A stretch of DNA of 60,927 bases from Sphingomonas sp. TDK1 (lineage in GTDB: Bacteria > Pseudomonadota > Alphaproteobacteria > Sphingomonadales > Sphingomonadaceae). Below are positions 52,138-59,099 of the stretch, in pieces. Position 1 is the first letter of the stretch, and each line of letters opens with the position of its first letter. The stretch is taken from the NCBI RefSeq assembly GCF_001650735.1, contig NZ_LXVY01000022.1, positions 1 to 60,927 on the forward strand, read 5' to 3'. The notes under the pieces are model-generated. The model was not told where the DNA came from. It worked only from the letters and a program-made list of their open reading frames with translations, and did not search any database. Both the position numbers and the translations under genes were made by a program.

Positions 52138-52419
52138 TCAGCGCGGGAAGCGGCCGCCAGCGGTGGCGGGCGCGGCTTGGCGCTTGGCCGGCAGCACGGT
52201 GCCGCCGCGCGGGTCGGAGGTCGAGGTGACGAGTCCCCGATCGGCCCAGCTTTGCAGGTCGTCGACGGAGTAGACGACGCGACCGCCGAGTTTGCGGTAG
52301 GTCGGGCCGGTGCCGTAGGTCCGGTGCTTTTCGAGGGTGCGTTCGGAGAGGCCGAGAAAGCGGGCCGCCTCCTGCGTTCTCAGGTAGCGTGGCGGTAGAT
52401 TGGCGGCTTTTTCGGCCAT
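52138..52419 (-). CDS. AlpA-like helix-turn-helix protein
   Basis: A 93-residue DNA-binding protein with YLRTQEAARFLGLSERTLEK, HRTYGTGPTYRKLGGRVVYS and VDDLQSWADRGLVTSTSDPR, the HTH_17 pattern of AlpA and excisionase-like proteins. It lies 10 bases upstream of repA and is probably co-transcribed with it as a control gene. The C-terminal 30 residues are low complexity. Confidence 0.88.
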   Translation of the reverse strand: MAEKAANLPPRYLRTQEAARFLGLSERTLEKHRTYGTGPTYRKLGGRVVYSVDDLQSWADRGLVTSTSDPRGGTVLPAKRQAAPATAGGRFPR

Positions 52420-52544
52420 GGTCGAACTCCGTGGTCTCGCGGGCGGCCGCTGCGGATGAGCGGCGGGTTGCGAGCACGGTGGCGCGAAGACGGCGCCTCG
52501 GGCAGAAACGAAGTTAGGAAGTTATTTTCGACACCGAAGACGTG

Positions 52545-53310
52545 TCAGCGATTGCGGCGCGGACGGCGCAGTAGGGTGCGGTAGCCGCCATGCACCAGTT
52601 TCATGCCGTCGCGGACGAGGCGGATGGTGGCTTCGCGGATCGGGCTTTCGACCCACGTCTTGGCGTCGTGCTTGTGCGCGGGGAAGAGTTGCTCGGCGAC
52701 GGTGCGATAGGTGACGCCCGCGTGCCGGGCATCTACCGCGCGCAGCATCTCTCTCGCGCGCTCGCGCCTCTGTGGCGTCAGGCGCGGATCGGGCGGAACG
52801 CGCTTGCCGGATACCGCGTGCCAGAGGCGCTCGATCGCCGTCAGTCGGTCTGGGGTCAGTTCGTCGAACATGACGATCGCGCCGAGGGGCCGGGTATCAT
52901 CGACATCGGCCAAGGCCACGTCGTAGAGTTCGCCCCGCAGAGCAATGCGGATCAGGCCAACATCGTGCTCGATGAGAGCGTGGGCGTGCAGATCGTCAAC
53001 GCGGACGGTGAAGTCTCCCGCCGGTCTCGGTCCGGCGATGAATGGGAGCATCGTTGGATCGGTTTGCGGGGTCCAGAAGATCGGCTGGATGAGCGCCGAG
53101 TTGCGAGGGTCGGCGACGAAATCGCAACCCCCATTGTTCGGCGAACTCCTGGGCGACGTCCTCGGTTAATCGCCCGATGGAGACCAGTTCCTGATACGAT
53201 TTTCTGTAGTCGGGATTGCGGCGCAAGAACTCCCAGGCAAGATCGCCGGGTGTCAATGTGCCAATATAGTCATAGGCAGCCTCAGACCGCCAACTTTCAT
53301 CCTCGGACAT
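52545..53310 (-). pseudogene. DUF6499-DUF2285 regulator, split by a one-base frameshift
   Basis: The first frame, starting MSEDESWRSEAAYDYIGTLT, contains AWEFLRRNPDYRKSYQEL (DUF6499) up to EQWGLRF, then goes on in nonsense. After a one-base shift the family-like text continues as VADPRNSALIQPIFWTPQTD and runs through IERLWHAVSGKRVPPDPRLT and MLRAVDARHAGVTYRTVAEQ (DUF2285) to the end. In relatives the two domains form one protein of about 250 residues. The extra base is near 53118. An ATG at 53051 could still make the DUF2285 part alone. A sequencing error cannot be excluded. Confidence 0.82.
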
Positions 53311-53428
53311 CCTTCACCGCCTCCGCGCAATGTTATGCAACGCGAATTATGCAGCGGATACGATTCCCGGTTGAATGAAGCGGGGGAAGAACGAAGTGGC
53401 CGCAACGTGATGCGGTTTGTGCATCACC

Positions 53429-53692
53429 TCAATGCAGGCGGCCCTGAAGAAGCTCGCAGAAGCCGCTTTTCGTCATCCATTTCGCGCGATCGAGATGGCT
53501 GCTGTAGACATGCAAGGCGCGCTCAGGATCGGCGCCTGCATCAAGGTTGAACAGCACCGCGACGACCTCCCGCCAGTCTGTGCCCTCGGTCTCAGCATCG
53601 AGCAGCCGGACGTAGAGCTTCAGATGAGCGTGGTCGTAAGCCGTGAGTGCCGCGCTGGCCGGCGGCTGATCAAGAAAATCGTCTTTGGTCAC
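53429..53692 (-). CDS. small ICE-associated protein (DUF2285 neighbour)
   Basis: An 87-residue acidic helical protein: DQPPASAALTAYDHAHLKLY, VRLLDAETEGTDWREVVAVL, then a helix leading to HLDRAKWMTKSGFCELLQGR. Proteins of this shape with TDYD..HL..Y.RLLDAE.EG.DW.E and ARWM...GY..LL lie before DUF6499-DUF2285 genes in many mobile elements. I do not know a name for the family. It may form part of the regulatory region controlling repA and transfer genes. Confidence 0.8.
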   Translation of the reverse strand: MTKDDFLDQPPASAALTAYDHAHLKLYVRLLDAETEGTDWREVVAVLFNLDAGADPERALHVYSSHLDRAKWMTKSGFCELLQGRLH

Positions 53693-53812
53693 AACATCCC
53701 CCGGGCAGCATATGTAGCCATTCTGGAGGAAATTGTTAACGATGATTTGACTGGAATGATGCCGCGCGATTGCGCCGCGGGGGGATTTGGCAATGCCGCG
53801 CCCCGTCGAGCC

Positions 53813-54055
53813 TCAGGCTTCCCTCTTCGCATCAACGAGCAGCACTCCCTTGCCCTGATCGGAGTTCAGGAAGACGATGCCTGCGCGTTCGAAAGCCCGT
53901 CGCACCTCATCGCGCGTACTCTCATAGACCTCGAGACCGGTGGTGGATTCGAGGCGCTTGAGCGCAGTCAATGAGACCCGGGCCTTGTCAGCGAGCGTCT
54001 CCTGTGTCCAGCCCAGCAACGCGCGTGCGGCCCGAAATTGTCGGGCGGTGATCAT
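53813..54055 (-). CDS. XRE-family helix-turn-helix regulator
   Basis: An 80-residue repressor-like protein: ITARQFRAARALLGWTQETL and ADKARVSLTALKRLESTTGL form the Cro/CI-type HTH, and TRDEVRRAFERAGIVFLNSD is the short C-terminal extension common to such ICE and phage regulators. It is a good candidate for the switch between integrated and transfer states. The ATG coincides with the end of the GC-poorer upstream gap. Confidence 0.9.
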   Translation of the reverse strand: MITARQFRAARALLGWTQETLADKARVSLTALKRLESTTGLEVYESTRDEVRRAFERAGIVFLNSDQGKGVLLVDAKREA

Positions 54056-54202
54056 GCATGATCACCTCCCACACGGACCTACGCGAACGCCAAAACTACG
54101 GCTATAATAGTCGCTCTTGGCTCGAAATTCCAGAGATAAGTCCCTGTGAGGGCTTCCTTGGTCCGGATCACGGCGCAACTGATTCGGTTGCTGTCGAAGG
54201 TG

Positions 54203-54230
54203 AAGGCCCCGGCCTTCCGGCCGGGGCCTT
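54203..54230. terminator. perfect hairpin behind DUF736 copy 2
   Basis: AAGGCCCCGGCC TTCC GGCCGGGGCCTT is a perfect stem of 12 base pairs with a TTCC tetraloop, about ten bases past the DUF736 stop on the minus strand. There is no long U-tract, only TTCACCTT, so the efficiency is uncertain, but a stem of this strength at a gene end most likely works as a terminator. Confidence 0.7.
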
Positions 54231-54240
54231 GCACGTAGCC

Positions 54241-54567
54241 TCAGTCGCTGCGGCGGCCGTTGGGGCGGGACCAGATAAGGCTGTAGCCTTCGCCTTCCTC
54301 GTCATCGAAGAGGTTGGCGTAGATCGGGGCGTTGAAGCTGGGGTCGTCGAGCTTCAGGCCCAGATAGGCGCGGCCCTCGTTGGAGGTCTTGGACCAGGCG
54401 GCGCCGATTTCGGCGCGGCCGACGAAGAGGCGGTGGCTCGGAGCGTTCTCGCCGGTGGCGCGGGCATCTGGGATGATGCGGACGTTCTTGGTCTGGACGC
54501 TGAGGGTGACGATTTCGCCGGTGAACTCGTTGTTGCCGGTCTTCTTGAAGGTGCCGATGGTCGCCAT
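54241..54567 (-). CDS. DUF736 family protein, copy 2
   Basis: A 108-residue protein, MATIGTFKKTGNNEFTGEIV, with VQTKNVRIIPDARATGENAP, AAWSKTSNEGRAYLGLKLDD and IYANLFDDEEGEGYSLIWSR. This is the more typical DUF736 form; copy 1 near traF is clearly diverged. GGAG lies before the ATG. The upstream 570 bases contain no gene, so this gene likely has its own promoter and may be strongly expressed. Function unknown. Confidence 0.93.
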   Translation of the reverse strand: MATIGTFKKTGNNEFTGEIVTLSVQTKNVRIIPDARATGENAPSHRLFVGRAEIGAAWSKTSNEGRAYLGLKLDDPSFNAPIYANLFDDEEGEGYSLIWSRPNGRRSD

Positions 54568-55143
54568 GGTAGTTCTCCTTGAACTCTGTTCCGAGCCCGC
54601 ACCATTGCGGCCTCGATGGCGATCGACAGGCCGGAGGCGATTGACGGCGCACCCCGCAGGGGCCTGACAGCAAAGGAGGGGCTTTCTTGGCTCGCGAGGA
54701 ATGGCGGCGCAGCCGGCAGGGGAAGAAAGTTTCGACGCCGCTGTTGCGGCATAGGCGATCGAGGCGCAGCCGACCTTCGGCCAGATCAGCCCATTGAAGA
54801 GGCCGTTTTGGAGCGGTCGACCTGACAGAGACGCATCACAGGAGAACGTGGCGACCATCCGGCACCGATGGACCGGGACCACGCCGGACACCGCGGTTCA
54901 AACCAGCTCCGCCAGACGCTACGTCCCGCCGACTCCTGCCCGTTTGCCCACGGGATCGCCCCCTCCCGGCTCTTGCACCGTCGGTGCGCTGTCACGGCAT
55001 CGCCCGCAGCACTGTCACCGGGGGCATCCCGCGTCAGTTGGGTTCGCCGTCGATCCGATCAACGCGATTGCAAACGACCCTGCCGACGGGGAGCGCGACA
55101 CATAAGACATCAACCCGCCGTACTGCCGCCGCCGGCAACGATG
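54568..55143. other. 576-base gap upstream of DUF736 copy 2, no gene identified
   Basis: Open frames exist on both strands because of the high GC content, but none has a recognisable family, plausible start and fitting codon pattern together. The stretch must hold the DUF736 promoter. Its length and composition would also allow a long leader or a small RNA, for which I see no direct evidence. Confidence 0.5.
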
Positions 55144-55584
55144 TCAGGCGCGCGCGACGTTCTGCCCGGTTGGCCCGGGCGCGGCCATCGCTGTCACGCG
55201 GATCAGCGCCGTGGCGCCAACGGCGATTGCCCCGATGACGGAGAAGATGATCTGCCAGGTGTCCGAGGGCATGGTGTGTTTCACGATGCCATGCGTCGCG
55301 TGGTAACCCGCCAACGCCGCGGGCGCGACGAAGGCGAGTGTGATCGCGAGCCGTATCCAGAGCGGTCGGATGAAGGCGAGCAGGAACTGCCCGAGGCCGA
55401 GTGTGAGTGCGGCAGCGACAAGGCCGACGAGGATCGCGCCGAGCCAGCCGGCGCCGGTCTGATAGGCCCATGTCCCGGCGCTGACGCCGGCGAAGAACGG
55501 CAGCGCGAAGACAGCGAGTGTGAAGAGCAGCCAGCACAGGGCGCCGATCGCCGCGATGCTGGAGATGATGCCGATGAAGATCAT
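55144..55584 (-). CDS. four-helix membrane protein of ICE module
   Basis: A 146-residue integral membrane protein starting MIFIGIISSIAAIGALCWLL. Further segments are LPFFAGVSAGTWAYQTGAGW, LGAILVGLVAAALTLGLGQF, FVAPAALAGYHATHGIVKHT and a last helix IIFSVIGAIAVGATALIRVT. I do not know a named family; comparable proteins accompany DUF736 and Toprim genes in alphaproteobacterial ICEs. The ATG was chosen at the first helix. A role in surface exclusion or membrane sensing is possible but not shown. Confidence 0.8.
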   Translation of the reverse strand: MIFIGIISSIAAIGALCWLLFTLAVFALPFFAGVSAGTWAYQTGAGWLGAILVGLVAAALTLGLGQFLLAFIRPLWIRLAITLAFVAPAALAGYHATHGIVKHTMPSDTWQIIFSVIGAIAVGATALIRVTAMAAPGPTGQNVARA

Positions 55585-55726
55585 GGTGGTGTTCTCCGTG
55601 AGAGAAGGTCTGACGGTCGCGCCTCCACCACCACCACGGCGCGTTGCCAGTATAGCCGAAGAGAAGGCGGCACGGGAGCGGAAATCCCTGGGACTTCCGC
55701 TTGCGGCCCTGTCACCTTGCCCGCGA

Positions 55727-55894
55727 TTAGCGGGCGAAGGGGTCGATCTCGTGAACGATGGCGGCGAAATCGCCGTCATATTCGCCTGCGGGCATGACGC
55801 CCATGGTGCCGTCGCCGGCCTGGAAGATGACGATCGAGACCATGAGGGTGGTGGCGAGGCTGAAGGCGAAGGCGTGAGCTTGATTGAGGGACAT
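55727..55894 (-). CDS. 55-residue ICE protein of unknown function
   Basis: The small product starts MSLNQAHAFAFSLATTLMVS and ends EYDGDFAAIVHEIDPFAR. One hydrophobic stretch (FAFSLATTLMVSIVIF) suggests a membrane anchor or signal, with an acidic C-terminal tail. AGGAGCC lies upstream of the ATG. It precedes the four-helix membrane protein gene by 140 bases on the same strand. Short genes like this are easily missed, and the call rests on start, composition and place. Confidence 0.6.
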   Translation of the reverse strand: MSLNQAHAFAFSLATTLMVSIVIFQAGDGTMGVMPAGEYDGDFAAIVHEIDPFAR

Positions 55895-56231
55895 CTGACC
55901 GGCTCCTGTCTTAGAGGCGGGAGACCATCTCCCGCGCGACAGGCGCCCGATGTGTCCGGCCGATGGCCGCAATCACCGCGTAGGCAAAGCCGGAGCGGCG
56001 GCACGCTTTGCGTAGTCCGACCCTTTATGGGTTGATGGCGTCAGGCCAGCGGCCGGACCAAGGATCAGCGCGATGGAAGCGGGAGATGGTTTTCCGCCAT
56101 GACCGGGGCCACGATGGGATAGCCCGCTCAAATGCTTTCGCGCCAAAGGATCGTCGCCATGCTGCCGGTCGTGATGCTGCCGACATGGCCGGGTATGATC
56201 ATGCAAAGCGCAATTGTCGAAGAGAGCGCCG
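55895..56231. other. divergent intergenic region
   Basis: This stretch lies between the start of the 55-residue protein (minus strand) and the flavin reductase (plus strand) and should contain both promoters. Open frames on either strand are short or lack motifs. The last 40 bases, CATGGCCGGGTATGATCATG onward, are A/T-richer and may contain the flavin reductase promoter. Confidence 0.5.
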
Positions 56232-56792
56232 ATGCCGAAACTGCCGAAGAAGACCGACTTCCCCGTCAGCCAGGTGCGGCGCTATCTGGAGCCCGGCCCG
56301 ATCGTGCTGGTGTCGTCGAAGTGGCAGGGCGCGACCAACATCATGACGCTCGGCTGGCACACGATCCTGGAATTCTCGCCGTCGCTGGTCGGCCTCATGA
56401 TCTCCGGCGGCAATCACAGTCACCGCATGATCCGCGAAAGCCGGGAGTGCGTCATCAATCTGCCCACGACGGCGCTGACCGATACCGTGGTCGGGATTGG
56501 CAATACGTCGGGAGCCGACATCGACAAGTTCGCCAAGTTCGATCTCACGGCGGAAGACGCGAGCGAGGTCGATGCGCCGCTGATCGGCGAATGCCATGCC
56601 AGCTTCGAATGCCGCCTTCACGACGATGCGCTGGTCGAGACGTACAATTTCTTCATCTTCGAGGTGGTGAAGGCGCATGTGGCGGCTTCGCCGAAGCATC
56701 CTGAGACGCTGCATTACACCGGCGATGGCGTGTTCGTGGTGTCCGGCAAGGTCATCAGCCGCAGATCGCTGTTTCGACCCGAGATGCTGTGA
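56232..56792 (+). CDS. flavin reductase-like (FMN-binding split barrel) protein
   Basis: A 186-residue flavoprotein of the DIM6/NTAB group. PIVLVSSKWQGATNIMTLGW and HTILEFSPSLVGLMISGGNH are the FMN-binding strands; SRECVINLPTTALTDTVVGI and FNFFIFEV-like strands follow. Such proteins supply reduced flavin or reduce small compounds. It is the only plus-strand gene in this right part of the element and sits between core genes, so it is probably cargo. The second ATG is preferred because the family match begins there. Confidence 0.88.
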   Translation: MPKLPKKTDFPVSQVRRYLEPGPIVLVSSKWQGATNIMTLGWHTILEFSPSLVGLMISGGNHSHRMIRESRECVINLPTTALTDTVVGIGNTSGADIDKFAKFDLTAEDASEVDAPLIGECHASFECRLHDDALVETYNFFIFEVVKAHVAASPKHPETLHYTGDGVFVVSGKVISRRSLFRPEML

Positions 56793-56802
56793 GAGGCGGC
56801 GC

Positions 56803-57738
56803 TCACGCGCCACCTCCCTTCGGGCGGAAGTCGAACAGCGGGATGCCGAGCTTCCTCGCCTTGTCGGCGAGATTGTCCTGAATGCCGGTGCCGGGGAAGA
56901 CGATGACCCCGATCGGCAGGACGTCGAGCATCTGATCGTTGCGCTTGAACGGTGCGGCCTTGGCGTGTTTCGTCCAGTCGGGTGCGAAGCCGACCTGCGG
57001 CACCTTGCGGGTGTCGGCCCATTTCGCCGCGATTTTCTCGGCGCCCTTCGGTGACTTGCCGTGCAGCAGGACCATGTCGGGATGCTTGGCGTGGACCTGA
57101 TCGAGCTTGGCCCAGATCAGGTGGTGATCGTTGAAGTCGAGCCCACCAGTGAAGGCGATCTTCGGACCGGCGGGCAGCAGCACCTGATTGTCGGCCCGCT
57201 TCTTGGCGGCGAGGAAGTCCCGGCTGTCGATCATCGCCGAGGTCAGGTTACGATGGTTGACCATCGATCCGCTGCGCGGTCGCCAGTTCGATCCGGTGTG
57301 GCGCTCGTAGTGCTCGGCGGCCTGGTCGCGCATCAGCTCGAAGGCGTTGCGGCGTTCGATCATGGTCTGGCCCTCGGCCGTCAGGCGTTCCAGCTCGACG
57401 GCCTTCACTTCGCTGCCGTCCTGTTCGCGCTGGCCGCGGCGCTGCGCCTGCTCGTTGTCGTCCAGCTCGCGCTCGATCCGTTCGTTGGCCCGGTGGAAGA
57501 CGTTGACGGTCGACCAGAGGAGATCGTCGAGGTCGGGCTCGAGGCGGGTGTCCTCCAGGGTGACGATCAGGGCGTCGAAGATATCGGCGATGGCGCCGGC
57601 GACATGGTCGCCCTCCGGAAGTGGTCGAGGATCGGGTTCATCCGTGAAGGGACGGTAGCCGTAAAGCTGGAGTTCGCTGAGAACATGGTCGGTGGGTGAA
57701 GAGGCGTGGTGCGGTTCGTAGTCGTCGTGCTCGCTCAT
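56803..57738 (-). CDS. DUF2493 (SLOG-like) domain protein
   Basis: A 311-residue protein. The N-terminal half is helical and charged (DLDDLLWSTVNVFHRANERI, ERELDDNEQAQRRGQREQDG). The C-terminal half from KIAFTGGLDFNDHHLIWAKL through DMVLLHGKSPKGAEKIAAKW to GVIVFPGTGIQDNLADKARK is DUF2493, a Rossmann-like domain of the SLOG superfamily, which binds nucleotides or nucleotide-derived signals. Such proteins travel with plasmid and ICE genes of unknown function. I start at MSEHDDYEPHHAS, the second in-frame ATG. Confidence 0.9.
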   Translation of the reverse strand: MSEHDDYEPHHASSPTDHVLSELQLYGYRPFTDEPDPRPLPEGDHVAGAIADIFDALIVTLEDTRLEPDLDDLLWSTVNVFHRANERIERELDDNEQAQRRGQREQDGSEVKAVELERLTAEGQTMIERRNAFELMRDQAAEHYERHTGSNWRPRSGSMVNHRNLTSAMIDSRDFLAAKKRADNQVLLPAGPKIAFTGGLDFNDHHLIWAKLDQVHAKHPDMVLLHGKSPKGAEKIAAKWADTRKVPQVGFAPDWTKHAKAAPFKRNDQMLDVLPIGVIVFPGTGIQDNLADKARKLGIPLFDFRPKGGGA

Positions 57739-58052
57739 GGGATGCTCCGTCGGTTCGACCGCGACCCTCGCGGCCTTCATGGCGACGAAAGCCGGCGGGC
57801 GGGCCGGACCTGCATCCGCAGCGGAGCGGAGGGCCGGAGCACAGCGGAGGAGGACGAAGGCGGGCTATTTTGCCTCGCGATGGAAAGCGGCCTGCGGCCG
57901 CGCCGGAAAATAGTCCGCCGCAGGCATTGCGGGTTCGGGCCGTTTGCTGGCCGATCGCCCTCTCGAAGGCCGGGGCGCGGTTCTCTCCGACCTGGGGATC
58001 ATCCGAGCGATGCCGACGACGGTGCTCCCGCCGCCTGCATTCTCCTCGCGGC
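57739..58052. other. GC-rich gap between DUF2493 and Toprim genes
   Basis: No gene is visible in these 314 bases. There is clear secondary-structure potential: GGCGGGCTATTTTGCC and GCCGGAAAATAGTCCGCC face each other, with GCGGCCTGCGGCCGC between them. The region may hold the DUF2493 promoter and a structured leader. Confidence 0.5.
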
Positions 58053-59099
58053 CTATGCCGCCAGCGCCATGAAGCGTGCGACGTCCTGTGGCGCGATCTG
58101 AACCCGTGCCGCTGCCCGGAGACTGTCCAGACCCGCCAAACGGAGATCCTCGTTGAAGTCGCCCAAGGTTGGAGACACCACGACCGCCTCGATCCCGGCC
58201 GCATTCGCCCGCTCGATCAACGTCGTCATCGCACCGTCGCCGGCCGGATCATTGTCGCGCGCGATGTAGAGCCGGCGCAGCGTGTCGGGGAACAGGATGG
58301 CCGAGAGATGCGCCGCCGAGAGCGCTGCCGCCATCGGCATGGTGGGCAGCGCCATTCTGAGCGACAGCATCGTCTCTATGCCTTCGCCCGCCGCCATTAC
58401 TTCGCCCGCCACACCGAAGCGAACGGCGTGTCCCAGGAGGTCGCCCATCGCCCGTCTCGGTGTGTCGATCGGGGCTTTGTCCGAGCCGTCAGGGGCTAGC
58501 CAGGTGCGATGCGCGCCGGTCTGATGCCCGGCGAGATCGGTGACCGATGCGATCATCGCCGGCCAGGTCTCGGTCGGGGAATGCTCGTCAGGCCGGTAGT
58601 AGCAGCGAGGATGGAAGCGTAGGCTTCCGGTTCCGTGCAAATCCGTAATGCCGCGTGTGCGGAGATACGTCTTTACGAGCGTGCCTGAGATCGGCTGCGC
58701 CATGGCAAAGAGCCGCCGTGCCGCTTCCGGTGATCCGGATGGTGCCGGTGATTTGCGTTCGCCGTCATGCGGATGGTCCGGTTCGGGATGGGGCATCGAC
58801 AGGAAGGTGCGCGCCTCATCGGCGACGTCCTTGAAGTCGATCAGGCCGCAGCTCTCGCGGATGACGTCGAGGAGATCGCCATGCTCGCCGGTGGCAGCGT
58901 CGGTCCATTTGCCGGCGGCGCCCTTGCCGGTTTCGCCGCCCTTTAGCCGCACGAACATCGAGCGGCCGGGCGTATTGCGGACATCGCCGACCAGCCAATA
59001 GCGGCCCTCGCGATGGCCGGAGGTCAGGTAATGCCGGCACACCGCCTCGGCCTGTCTGCCAAGACGGATCGCCAGCTCGGAAGCGTCGTGCCGTGCCAT
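58053..59099 (-). CDS. Toprim-domain primase-like protein
   Basis: A 348-residue protein. The N-terminus has CRHYLTSGHREGRYWLVGDV and GAAGKWTDAATGEHGDLLDV, the DUF7146-like domain that precedes Toprim_3 in plasmid primases. The Toprim core is visible in VMAAGEGIETMLSLRMALPT (catalytic Glu) and LYIARDNDPAGDGAMTTLIE (DxD pair). It probably primes DNA synthesis after transfer or during replication of the element. The ATG overlaps the strawberry-notch stop by one base (TGATG), so the two are coupled. Confidence 0.9.
   Translation of the reverse strand: MARHDASELAIRLGRQAEAVCRHYLTSGHREGRYWLVGDVRNTPGRSMFVRLKGGETGKGAAGKWTDAATGEHGDLLDVIRESCGLIDFKDVADEARTFLSMPHPEPDHPHDGERKSPAPSGSPEAARRLFAMAQPISGTLVKTYLRTRGITDLHGTGSLRFHPRCYYRPDEHSPTETWPAMIASVTDLAGHQTGAHRTWLAPDGSDKAPIDTPRRAMGDLLGHAVRFGVAGEVMAAGEGIETMLSLRMALPTMPMAAALSAAHLSAILFPDTLRRLYIARDNDPAGDGAMTTLIERANAAGIEAVVVSPTLGDFNEDLRLAGLDSLRAAARVQIAPQDVARFMALAA

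Noticed and set aside
55973..56206. 77-codon minus-strand frame upstream of the 55-residue protein gene
   Set aside because: No ribosome binding site, unusual His/Pro/Gly composition and no motif; it overlaps the divergent promoter region.
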